A stretch of DNA of 64,000 nt from Letharia columbiana. Taxonomy: Eukaryota; Ascomycota; Lecanoromycetes; Lecanorales; Parmeliaceae. Positions 12,302-23,483 of this stretch are shown piece by piece. Where the stretch lies: assembly GCF_014066305.1 (NCBI RefSeq), contig NW_023501044.1:760001-824000 (forward strand), written 5' to 3'. Numbering within the stretch: the first letter of the stretch is position 1; every line of letters begins with the position of its first letter. A program made the position numbers and the translations under genes. The notes under the pieces were generated by a model, which did no database searches, had not been told where the DNA came from, and saw only the letters and a program-made list of their open reading frames with translations.

Positions 12302-15008
12302 ATGGCTGGTCCACTGGCGGAGAAGCTGGTGCAGCCTGCAGTCAATCCCAGACATCTGGCATACTGCCCATCTATGGACTTGATTGCATTGGCGTCGATT
12401 GACGAGCATATTTATGTCTACAGATTGAATGGGCAACAGGTCTTCGGCATTGCAAACAAACAATCTGGTAACGGAATAAAGCAAATCAAGTGGAAACCTA
12501 GTGGTTAGTCAAACATTTCCCTTCCCTGTGCTCCCTTTTACGCAACCTTTGAGTACTGAGTCTCCTCGAGGTCAATCACTTGCTACTGCATACGACAATA
12601 ATTTCCTTATTCTGACAAACGCCCATACCGGAAAAACGGTTCACCAGATAGACTGCTCTGCGTACTCGAAGTCCCAGATATGCTGCCTAGGATGGGGCAT
12701 CAATTTTACTGACGGTAACAAAGTTGGCTGGGAGCTCGATAAATTCAAAGATGGAGTGACCTTGGATGATATGATAAGTCAGAATCCTCGAGTGAAGTCC
12801 ATGGATAGTGTGCCAAATCTACCTCTGGACCTAGCTTTGCTTGATGTAGAGGCATCCTTGCCTAAGCTGAGTCCTTTGTCTCCTGGAGGAATTGAGTAGG
12901 TGCCAGAGATGGAGGGAATAACAGCTACAAAGGCTGAAAAGACGTAGGGATGACATCTTCAGTTCTCGAGCATCGTTAGACACTTTGTTTCAGCCGCTGA
13001 CAATTGGCTCGACTGATTCTGCAGACATCCTTCTTGTCGGGTTTGAAGATGGTACTGTCCACCTCAGTATCTATGACTCCTTTGAGATCGGTAGTTTCAA
13101 CCTGCAGCAGGCGTCTCGTGGATTCCGGAACTGCAGACCGATTTTGCACTGCTCTCACCCCTATTCTACGACTCATTCCATGCTCGTTTCAGCTCCCATC
13201 GAAGACCAAGAAGAACTGCACATCGTGCCACTTGATCTCCGCTTGCTATCGAATGCTGGAAGATATTTGTCCTTGTTGGCATCAAAATCTACACAGCTCC
13301 ACAACGTCCTACGCTACATTCATCAAGTCCAACGACAAATGTATCATGATTTCAAAACCTCTCGAGACTTGCCCAGCAAATACATCGCCAACATTGAGGA
13401 GAGTTTACAAGAGCAGGCAGATTACAACTGGATGCAAGCTGCGTATCATCTCGTCGTCACTGGGGATTGCTATCCTGAAGTCAAAGAATGGTTAGTAGAT
13501 CAGTTGGGAGAAAGGGTATGTATTCAATCTCACGATACTCTATATTTGCGAGTTGTCAACTGATGACCATCCCCTAGGGACACAAGCGATGGGAGAAGGC
13601 CACAACGACTGGTTACGAAAGTGTGCGGCGCCTCGCTCATGAGAATCTGCTGCCTGCACTAGAGAGGTTCACCGTTCTCGTGAGCCGGCTTCGTGGCTTG
13701 TCGAGGTTCCAACTCTCAAATGCCAATCTTGGGCTGTCAACACAAGAATTCGACGATGTTTTAGACACTATTAGTTGTCTCCAACTTATGGCACACCAGA
13801 TCCTTATCACTTCTGGTTCGGAACTCCGTCAATTCCTTGCCTTTTCCGCTTGGCTGCGCCAGGAGATTGAAATCCAGGCCTCCGATGCAAGCGTGGCAGA
13901 GTTCGCAGAGAAAGATGTCAACCTTGATCACGCTAGTACGCTCGAGTATATCCAAGGCGCCATGACGCAAAGTCAACTTGCCAGCTTCTTCATCTTGGAA
14001 GCGCGTGCGGAGGAGAAACCCCCACGGGATCTGGCAGGGGAAGGAAGGTCCTTGTTCGAGCTATCCAAACGGGGGCTCCAGAACGCCAGCAGGGAAGACT
14101 CCTCTGCCAGCCAACTTCCCCCTCTTGATGCACTGATGAAAAAACTTGATACGCAATGCAATGTTATTTTCAAAAGGATTGCAGAAACGCAGAGAAGAAG
14201 TGTGAGATTCGGTGCGCCCGTTTATCTTCAAAAGGGCGTCCCGTCCTGTATGGACATGAGGATGTTGCATGAGGTATTGATACGCCTACCTATGATGCCA
14301 GACGCTTTCGCTGATGCTTCGATGTGAAAGCTTGTTGGGGAGAAGAAAGAATTGGTCCTTTACGTAGTTCTAGGTCCTGTGACTCATCAAAGCGATGGTA
14401 TGATTTTGTGAATACCACTATGTGGAAAATGCTAAGCCAAGACTAGTGCGTATCTATAGAATCGTGTTGGAAATCAAGAATGGGATGAGCTCTACAAAGA
14501 GCGTGGAAGGTGCTGTAATCAAGACGGCTAGTTGGGAGTTCAGAGATGTCAAATTCGTCGATGATGATGAATTGGTGTTGGCTGTCTCCGCAGAGTGTAA
14601 GCCTGCTGATGGTATTGTGCTTACCCGTCGCTTTAGCTAAGACTTCTCCAAGCTTCTTCTCAGCTTTTCAGAATCCCATACCGAGAATCAGCCAATGCCT
14701 CCGGTAAATTGGCGTATGCTACGATCAACGAAAGGAACGTCGGGCAACGCATGGATGGCAATACTGACCATTCCAGCATTGACCTTTCGAGACCAGACGT
14801 CGCCAGCGCATATATGTGGCAGGAATTTCCGGACGGAGTCTCTTGGACTCCAGAAAGAATGGAGGTCAATGGTAGGAAGGGTAGACGGGTTATCTGTGTG
14901 CTTGCTCAAGACAGATTCCATTACAGAGTATATGACTTAGACGGCTCTTCGAGTGGTGGGGAAGTCCAAGATACTAGGACTGAGGGCAGTGATGAGGTCA
15001 TGTCTTGA
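12302..15008 (+). CDS. APC4: Anaphase-promoting complex subunit 4
   Basis: This is a scaffold subunit of the APC/C ubiquitin ligase, which targets cyclins and securin for degradation. Seven exons (12302-12503, 12571-12895, 12948-13515, 13578-14273, 14331-14397, 14447-14594, 14672-15008) give 780 residues and close in frame. The N-terminus carries the Apc4 WD40 signature (AYCPSMDLIALAS, then IYVYRLNGQQVFG and IKQIKWKPSG). The central, mostly helical Apc4 domain covers the 13.2-14.3 kb part. An in-frame ATG also exists at 12251; 12302 is preferred because MAGPLAEKL fits the family start. Exon 5 (67 bp) is supported by phase and by good branch sites. The donor of the last intron (14595, a GTGTAAGC site) is the weakest point: it was chosen because it alone gives the needed phase with the TTTTCAG acceptor. 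Confidence 0.9.
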
Positions 15009-15613
15009 GAGAAGAAAACCCGCATCTCTCACAGCTTCAGAAAGATTGGATCAGGGTTTGGAAGATGCTTTGGTGGATTTTAGGTGATCGGATTAGGATC
15101 ACTCTACAGTAGCATTCATGTGGGGGACAAGGAACACCCAACCACTTTCCGCTATGTGGAGGGTGCAGTGCTCAGCGTCTCACAATGCATAGAACCGCAA
15201 TGACGGGCAATGTGTCGACGGCGGAGTGACTAGGGGCAAGCCACTGCGCCTTGGATCATAGTGTCCCAGCTTCAAGATCACTTCATAAGTTGACCCGTGG
15301 ACTAATCAAAATAAATGGTAGACTTTTGGAGGGAAAAAGTTTTGCATGGAATAATAATGCTGTAGTAATAGTAGCAGTTGCAGAATTTCGCCGTGAGCAC
15401 CAAAAGTCTCAGATCTCGCTTCCTGTTCGACACTCAATATCAACACCCCACCATTTTACGTCGAAAACTCATACCCATACGCATTCAGGCGGGCTCGTCT
15501 TGAAAAGACTCTTAGCTATCAACTGTCTAAGATCTCATCCCTTCGACTCTTTGTAGTCATCTTCTCCCAGGCGGCGCACTCAGTCGTGTGACTTAACTTA
15601 GCCCTCCTGGACC
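15009..15613. other. Intergenic: APC4 terminator and Kap95 promoter
   Basis: A 605-bp gap lies between two plus-strand genes. A short CATAC/CACAC-rich stretch lies near 15,470. The 101-codon frame at 15251-15556 is unlikely to be coding because it has no motif and biased composition. Confidence 0.45.
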
Positions 15614-18600
15614 ATGGACGTCAGCCAGGTGCTTGAGAGCACTTTCTCACCAGGTGCGTGTACACGAATTCGCGCGTCTTGGGAAATAAAACGACGTTCT
15701 CGGAGCTAATCATTATTGTGTAGATGCATCAGCACGTCAGAATGCAGAACAGCAGCTGTCCCAAGCAGCTGAGCTCAATTTTGTGAGTCTTTCCGTACTG
15801 TTTGGCGTGACGCCGCAACCGTGTGCATCATAGATTGAGAGCTGACTATCATGTTAGTCAACATATCTGATTACACTTGCGCAGGAACTTGCAAATGAAA
15901 AAGCCCAACCGGGTGTTCGTCAAGCCGCCGGTATTGCCCTGAAGAACGCATTCTCAGCGCGAGAGTACACTCGTCTACGCGAGATTCAGTCACGATGGCT
16001 TCAGAGTGTCGATGTCAATACCAAGAACTCTGTGAGGGAGCTGGCCCTGCAAACACTCGCTTCGAAGGACACACGGGCAGGCCAGGCTGCAGCGCAGTTT
16101 ATCTCATCAATAGCAGCAATCGATATTCCACGAAATCAGTGGCAAGAATTGATGCCCGCTCTGGTAGAGAACGTCGGCGAAGGCGCGGACCACCTCAAGC
16201 AGGCCTCTTTACAGACCATTGGTTACATTTGCGAAGCTGAGGACCAGGACCTGCGCGATAGCCTCGTACAACATTCCAACGCCATTCTTACCGCCGTCGT
16301 CCAAGGCGCGCGGAAGGAGGAGAGTAATAAGGACGTACGACTGGCGGCTATCAACTCGTTGTCAGACTCCTTAGAGTTCGTGCGGACCAACTTTGACAAT
16401 GAAGGAGAGCGGAATTATATCATGCAGGTCATTTGTGAAGCTACTCAATCTGGAGATAACCGCATTGAAGCCAGTTCTTACGGCTGCTTAAATCGGATTA
16501 TGGGTCTCTACTATGACAAAATGAAATTCTACATGGAAAAGGCACTCTTCGGACTGACTATTATGGGCATGAAGAACCAGGAGGAAGATGTGGCCAAGCT
16601 TGCGATCGAATTTTGGTGCACGGTCTGCGAGGAGGAGATTGCCATTGAGGACGACAATGCTATGGCTGCCGCTGAAGGGTCCGAGTTACGACCGTTTTTT
16701 AAATTCGCTCGGATAGCATTTCGCGAGGTTGTGCCTGTACTACTACACCTCCTAGCTCAACAAGATGAAGACGCCTCCGACGAGGATTACAATATTTCGA
16801 GAGCAGCGTACCAATGTCTGCAATTGTATGCTCAGACAGTCGGTGGAGAGCTCGTACAGACGGTGCTAAGTTTCGTGGAGGTGAACTTGCGGCATGCGGA
16901 TTGGCATTTCCGTGATGCGGCTGTCTCAGCTTTCGGTGCAATCATGGAAGGTCCAGATGAGAAGATGCTCCAACCCTTGATCAAACAGGGTTTGCCTGTT
17001 CTAATTGGCATGATGGACGACCCTGTTGTCCAGGTCAAAGACTCAGCAGCGTTCGCGCTGGGTCGAATCTGTGAGAACGTTTCGGAATCTATTGATCCTC
17101 AGGAACATCTTCGACCACTTATTGGGGCTCTCTTCGGAGGTCTCTCGAGTAGTCCGAAGATGGCAGGCTCCTGTTGCTGGGCCTTAATGAACCTTGCGGA
17201 GAGATTTTCAGGAGATCCAGGCTGTCAAGAAAATCCTATGTCACCACACTTTCAAGAGAGTATACAGCGATTACTTGCTGCGACAGAGGGGTAAGTCATG
17301 CGCCTCAAGCTTACGAATGTTACTGATAATTCGTAGTCCTGAGGCCGATAACCAATTGCGGATGGCTGCCTATGAAGTTCTGAATGCGTTCGTGACGAAT
17401 GCTGCAAACGACAGCCTTCCCATCGTCGCCAAATTGTCGGAAGTGATTCTTGAGCGCTTGGAAAAGACGATACCCATGCAACAGCAGATTGTAAGTGTAG
17501 AGGATCGAATTACGCTTGAGGAAATCCAGACGAGCCTTACCAGTGTTCTACTTGTAAGTTACCTTCCATTCGCGGACAAATCTCAAGGACTAATTGTCGA
17601 TGTCTCAAGGCCATTGTGCAAAGGCTGGAGGGGGAGATCAAGCCTGCAGCTGACCGCATCATGAACGTGCTTCTGCAAATTCTGAGTTCGGTCGGTAGCA
17701 AATCCAGCGTTCCAGATACCGTCTTCGCCGCTGTCGGGGCTTTGGCAAATGCGCTCGAAGAAGACTTTGCAAAATACATGAATTCGTTCAGCTCCTTCTT
17801 GTACAATGCTCTAGGTAACCGAGAGGAGCCTGGATTATGTGCCATGGCCATTGGACTCGTCAGCGACGTTACTCGAGCACTAGGACAGCTGTCTCAACCA
17901 TACTGCGACACATTCATGAACTACCTACTTCAAAACCTCAGTGTAAGTGACTAGAAATGTCGCGAAAGATTACAGCATTGACCCGTGTGCAGGACAAATC
18001 CGTCAGTAATCAATTCAGACCGGCTATCCTCCAAACCTTTGGGGACATTGCTCAGGCTATAGGATCGCACTTTGAAACGTACCTGTCTGTGGTAGCTCAA
18101 GTATTACAGACAGCCGCCAGTGTTACGATGGGGGAGAGCGCCGCTTTCGAAATGTTCGATTATGTGATCTCATTGAGAGAAGGGATCATGGACGCGTGGT
18201 CGGGTGCTATCCTCGCGATGAAAACCAAACGTATGTATTTGAACACCTTTTGTGAGAACAGACTGACCAGCTTTAGCCCAAATCTTGATGCCGTATGTCG
18301 AGTCAGTATTCTCGATATTGAGTGTGATAGCTCAGGACCCCAACCGGAGTGAGGCTCTCGTACGCTCTGCCATGGGCGTCATTGGGTAAGTCATCAAGCG
18401 GGCGTCTTGCAATATCGCCGGACTAACGCCGGCACAGAGACTTAGCAGACACATTCCCCAATGGCGAATACGCCAACTACTACCGTGCCGAATGGATCAC
18501 ACAAATGATCAAGGAAACGAAGAGCAATCGCGAGTTCCAAGGGCGTACCATCGAGACTGCTCGCTGGGCTCGGGAACAAGTGAAGCGACAGACCGGGAAC

Positions 18601-18624
18601 GCTCAAGCCGCTCATCTGTCTTAA
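15614..18624 (+). CDS. KAP95: Importin subunit beta-1 (karyopherin beta Kap95)
   Basis: This is the main nuclear import receptor. It binds importin alpha, nucleoporin FG repeats and Ran-GTP. Eight exons (15614-15653, 15724-15782, 15885-17290, 17337-17553, 17610-17942, 17993-18230, 18277-18385, 18438-18624) give 862 residues, essentially the length of yeast Kap95. HEAT repeats run throughout. The N-terminal importin-beta motif is seen in GVRQAAGIALKNAFSAR. The acidic EEEIAIEDDNA stretch and the DDPVVQVKDSAAFALGRICE repeat, typical of the importin-alpha-binding region, are intact. The start MDVSQVLESTFSPD fits the family. All seven introns are GT-AG and 46-102 bp long. The first two split the first 33 codons into tiny exons. 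Confidence is high because phases and conserved residues agree at every junction. Confidence 0.97.
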
Positions 18625-19796
18625 AGAGAAGTCAGCTACTTGCAGTATTGACATCCGAACACGCTTGAGCTCGACCGGTTATCGTAGGAGTCTAGCCGGA
18701 GCCAAGCCGGAACCAAGCGCTGCGGGTCAAAGACTTCAGACTGGCCGAAGAATATCCACGCCGGGCTGTACTACTAGCTATCAGAGGTCACAATGCCCCA
18801 CCGGCGTCCGACCAGGATGGCTCCACCGACGACAACCCCATTGCACTCCCAGCACAGCAAAGCACCATACGAGCACCATCACCCAGCTCCCACAAGCCAC
18901 CACCTCCTCACCCAGATACCCCTCGCACGACCGCCACGTCATTTGTGTATATAGCACCGTCAAGCATCACCGAGTAACTACATCAGCACACTACTCTCAG
19001 TATCCAGGTCAGACGTTGATGCTCTAGCATTTCCCAGACCTTGTGCGTGCTTTTCCAGTTGCGTTGTTATGTAAGCCCAATCATGTATCCTACAGTCCTA
19101 CTCGGAACCCAGACGTGCACCTTTGCGTTAGATGGTCGACAACGGCTTGTTTAGGATTTACACGCTGCAATCGACGATGAAGAGATCGAAGATATTAGAC
19201 TAGGCTCATCAAAGACTGAAACGCTCCCAAGCCTACTCCATGTCGTACTTTTCGTACATTGGTCGCAGCTTCTAAGTGGTGCGTCTCAGGAATCTTCTCA
19301 CAGAGGTTTCTTGGAGACGAACCTTTCTAGACTGAGTTCCGAATACCTTAGGGACTGAATCTTGCCCTTGCAACCGCAAGGCATCAAGCATAATGTAAAG
19401 TAGCTAGAAGTAGGCTTCTAGGAACGGCCGTTTCCGGCAGGAGTTCGGTCTCGTTACTTTCAATATGCATTGTTGCCAAGCCTCTGCAACTGCCACGTCT
19501 CACGCCCATGTTTGCAACATCGCATTATGCTAATTAAGAGGGGTGGTGTGAAACTGTAAACTTCAATGCGGTGGTCGATAGTTTGCTTTGTCTTCAGGAA
19601 CTAGTTTTACGATGTAGGATGCCGTGCTCTACCAGATATGATTCAGTCATCTGTAGGTTGCAATGCAATCTTGTCGGGTATCATCGCTCTTGTCAATGCC
19701 TTCTTACCTCACCATCAAGTCATCCTCATTAGAAAGAAGACATAAAGCTGCCTAGATTTCAAAGGTCGAGCTGGATCTCACCACTCATACGTTGAC
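18625..19796. other. 1.2-kb convergent intergenic region, no gene seen
   Basis: Kap95 (+) and the deubiquitinase (-) converge here, so both 3' UTRs and terminators lie within. The 120-codon frame at 18665-19027 begins only 41 bp after the Kap95 stop and is His/Thr/Ser-rich. It is most simply 3' UTR. No RNA gene or repeat is recognised. Confidence 0.45.
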
Positions 19797-20904
19797 CTAT
19801 GCTTCAACCTGCTCATCAATATCATTCCCACCAACCTTCCTCTTCTCCTCAATGCGAGTCTTGGTTTTGGACTTGGCCTCCTCTACCCACTTATCATAAG
19901 CTCCGTCGCCTTCGCGTAGCTTCGATGCCGTGACCCCCTTCAAGACCTCCCCAATAAACCCGATAAAATTGTGTCGCCTCAGCGCGTTCTCCCACTGCCA
20001 TGCATTCCGTTTCTGCTCCTCTTGATACAGCATGTCCTGGTCTCCAATCTCCTGCGCCCGTATTCGCAGATCGCGCACCATGGCCAGCAGATTGAACCTT
20101 ATCTCATTAGCTGGGTATCTCTCGATCCTCCGCTGCAGGACAGGTATGACCTTGTCCGGGAATTCTTCGAACGAGCAGCTGCCGTGCGATATAGGCGCTG
20201 GCTGAAGTCCGTCCAGCTCGTAGAGTACTCCGTTGATTGGAGTATATGCAATGAAGTGGTAGACATCATCTTCTTCGCTGGCTAATCTTTGAGCTTCGTC
20301 GACGAAAGGCGATGATCGTGCGAAGGAATTGTGGACATCCCGTATCAGCTCGGAATTTGAGAGCGCTTCTCCTCGCAACTTAGGCCAGGTCAGCGTCCCC
20401 ATTGGCTGTGCTTATTGGAAAACCACCTACTTCCGAAGGGAAGGCGCCTGTGAATTCTTTGAAATCCTTCAGTTGAGGACCGATCTCCACCTCATCCTCC
20501 TTGTTGAGCAACACCGAAAGCAGAGCCTGAGTGCCGCAAGCATTCTGTATTGTCTGCGCGGCGAAGAAGATATTCTCGGAAGCGTCAAAGTCGAAGTTGC
20601 CATCTGGTGGAGTATCGCTAGGCTTCTCTCCAGTAGGATATTTGAACAAGAAAATTACGCCGTACACTGGACTGTAGTTCCATGTGAGCGGCTTTCATTC
20701 AACGCAGCTTCATGTGCCCTGCCTTTCTTGTCTCAAAAGGGCGGCATCAAGAGCTATAAGCTCCTCAAACTGGACATGCTTGACTCCGAGGTTGTCGATC
20801 AGGAATGTGAAGACGCCCTATGAAAATCAGCGTCTTGCAAGTCTGAGGAAGGACGAGTCGTTACGTACAGCATCAGATTCGATAGTGTTCCATCCTGCCG
20901 ACAT
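19797..20904 (-). CDS. uch2: UCH37/UCHL5-type ubiquitin C-terminal hydrolase
   Basis: This is a cysteine protease of peptidase family C12. It trims ubiquitin chains, and its orthologues dock on the proteasome. Four exons (20904-20869, 20817-20723, 20671-20431, 20378-19797) give 317 residues. The catalytic set is complete: Gln about 83, Cys about 89 in NACGTQALL, His about 165 in YHFIAYTPI and Asp about 180 in ELDGL. This spacing matches human UCHL5 (Cys88, His164, Asp179) with an offset of one. The C-terminal helical tail (about residues 225-317, with RRHNFIGFIGEVLK) corresponds to the UCH37-like domain that contacts the proteasome receptor, so this is UCH37 rather than the short UCH-L3/Yuh1 type. 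The start MSAGWNTIESDAGVF fits the family. The second intron uses a GC donor (see separate entry). Confidence 0.95.
20672..20722 (-). other. GC-AG intron in the UCH37-type gene
   Basis: Between the exon encoding DAALLRQE and the exon encoding SPVYGVIFLF there is no GT donor before an in-frame TGA. Splicing at AG|GCAGGG to CTACAG restores the phase exactly (AG plus T gives Ser) and rebuilds the conserved SPVYGVIF motif. The intron is 51 bp. Confidence 0.8.
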
Positions 20905-21575
20905 CCTTGTGTAGATAGCGACGCAGTGTCGGTCAGTGGGGCGGAGCCACCAGAGCTACTGGCTCACGCGGGACTGTTCGTAACGTTGTTTGATCTACCA
21001 CTACTAATCAATTGTGCTAGCAGTTCCTAAGACTGTATAACCCTTACTTTAACCGTGTACCGACCTTAGCACAAGAATCAACATCTTTCATGTGGCAATA
21101 CGCTTTGCTTCTGCTTTTCACCTCTACGGTAGACCCTCGATCTCTAGCTTTTTCCACGCACGCGTTTCAACACTAGATTAGCTCTATTTGGCACATTGAG
21201 ATTCGCCATTTAAAATTGAAATTTGGATAATAGCTATGGGGTAGAGCATGATGGACAAAACAACATTCTTCCTGACGCCCCCTCTATGCTCCCGCCAAAA
21301 TGCAGCCAGACCCTTTTCCAATGCTTCCTCCATACTTCCCCTCCATCTCAATGACCCGATGTTAATGCAAAGCTTCAGGTCAAAGGTATATCCCAGCTCC
21401 GATGGTTGTTAGATAGTAGCGCAATGCCCTTCTTTTACATGTAGTGTACAGATATTTAGACATTGAAGAAACTGAAGAGGCTTTCGTTGTGCTCAGTTCA
21501 TTTGTGGCTGCTTGCCTTTGTGTGGAGACTCGTCATGTCGGAAATCGCTGTATCCAATAGTCAGCAACATCACAT
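20905..21575. other. Intergenic: UCH promoter and Zn2Cys6 gene 3' end
   Basis: A 671-bp gap lies between two minus-strand genes. No coding region, RNA gene or repeat is recognised. Confidence 0.45.
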
Positions 21576-23483
21576 TTACGCATTTGAAATCACACACCCT
21601 TCTGGAAAGCTTGGCGAGTGCCCTCCAAAAGCCCATGCTTCTTCGTCTGAATTGGCAATAAATCCGGGCGAGTATGACGAAGGCGAGTACGCCGGTGAGT
21701 CACCTCTAAGACTGTATTCGTATCCTGGAAGAGATCGATTGTCAAAAGAAAGGCTGTTTGGCCTTGGAGAGCTTTGCGAATACGGATTGGATCCCGGGCT
21801 GCCGTAATGAAGGAAAGGAGACGGCGGGTGGCTGAGGTCGTCGAAGTTGTGGCTCGGCAGCATAGGCGGAGTGCTCGGATACCCAGGCGGAGGATAGTCA
21901 GGAGTACCCGGTTGCGATCCCATGCTCGAATGCTGGAAGCTGTATGGACTGTGCTGACTATGTGGTGGAGTACTGCTTTGAACGAATGCTTCTTCTCGCC
22001 GGCTTTGTCCCAACCTCGACTGCGCCGCGATTTGGTGTCGAGCCAGCGTCAAGCGAGGAAGATGCATCAATTCGTCTAAGTCTGAAACACTCATTTCCGC
22101 ACGAACAGTGATAGCTTGATTGTAGCGTAATTTTGTATCAATTTGCTCGATAGCATGAACGGTCAAGGAGCCAAGAGCCGCCCCACTAAGTTCGGGAATA
22201 GAAGAGTCAATGGCTAAGGCCAGCGTGTAGAGTTGCGCGAGAAGGACCATCGCCGAACTTCCCATGTCATTAGCTTTGACCAGAGTGACTGGCATCCAGA
22301 AGAGCCTCGCCCTGAGGGGCTGCAATTTCTCGAAGAGCTGACTGCTCTGCATGGAAGTGCTACATGACTGAAAGTCCTGCGCGAAATTCAGGATCTCGTG
22401 GAGCCGCTGTGCAAGAGGGTGGACGTTGGGCAGACGAGCCGACAATCGATGAAGCGAATTATTTGCCAGGAACAATGACTCGTCATCGAATGAGATTGAG
22501 GTACCCTGCATGGAATGCGGTGAGAAGAAGGCTGGGTGATCTTCAATGTACATTGAGAAACGTGAGATGTGCTTCCACGAACTCATGGAGTTAATGACCT
22601 GTAGTGATGTCAGACGGCTTCGGGTGGAAAAGAAGGGTAAAGTCCCACGGTGGATATGCCATGCATCAGCGAAGTCCAGCCCCCCTTGAAAGTGCGTAAG
22701 CAATTGCAACCCATACGGAATTCACGCGGCTCACCAATCCGATACCTGCCAAGATAGCAAGATCGATGCTGCCAGAACAGCGTCTGAATTGTCCCTAGAA
22801 AAATTGCCAATGGCGCCTTGGAGTCCTTTGAGCGCCACCCCCCGATGGAAGTAGGCAAGGTTCTTGGTTTCGACCGAGTTCGTCATCCAAGCAATGTGCG
22901 TGGCAGAGAGGGCCAAGATAGAGCTCATTACGAAATCATACCCGAAAGCCGCATCGAAGAAGCTAGACCGTGGGCGTGAGCCAATCGAGTGAAGGCGGGA
23001 CTGTAATCGTTGGAGCTTACCTAGGAATTTGCTGCACCCACAACGTGCATTGCACGAAGTCTGCAAGCCTCATGTCTCTATAGATACTCGATAGATGATG
23101 AATCAGGCGCAAGTCAATCGGGGAAAGGCCACGGAAATGCTGAGAGGACTGCAAATCCATCTCAGGAAAAGGGAAAACGCCTGTCCGTTGCCATGTTTCG
23201 ATCTCGCTCTCAATCCTTGGAGTCCAGAGAAGGTTCGGCTCTTCCAGAGTCCGAGGAGCTTCTTCCGAAGGAGGATGGTCCATGTAGTCACATCTGCAGT
23301 TATGCTTTGTGCAATTTTTGCTGTCTTTGCTATCAGCCTTCGATTTGGGTCAACATAGCGCGAACGAACGTACCATTGCGGAAAAGTCTCGTCGCACCGG
23401 ATGTGCCTTCTTTTACAGGTTCTGCATCCTTTTCTCGATTTCGTATGACTCTTTCGAGTCGGACCGGTGCCGTGGGGAGCCAT
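21576..23483 (-). CDS. Zn(II)2Cys6 transcription factor
   Basis: This is a fungal binuclear-zinc transcription factor. Five exons (23483-23374, 23320-23021, 22962-22746, 22684-22649, 22598-21576) give 561 residues. The DNA-binding domain is split by the first intron and is complete only after splicing: Cys 20, 23, 30, 37, 40 and 47, a CX2CX6CX6CX2CX6C cluster with the basic KRRHIR loop. A Lys/Arg/Ser/Thr-rich stretch precedes it. The middle region (about residues 90-330), with YDFVMSSILALSATHIAW and SWKHISRFSMYI, resembles the helical regulatory domain of the Fungal_trans_2/UPC2-like class. The C-terminal 170 residues are Ser/Pro/Tyr-rich and disordered, possibly activating. Exon 4 is only 36 bp. 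The target genes are unknown: neighbours do not form a pathway. Confidence 0.92.

Noticed and set aside
18665..19027. 120-codon frame just downstream of Kap95
   Set aside because: It starts within the likely 3' UTR. Low-complexity His/Thr/Ser content suggests chance.
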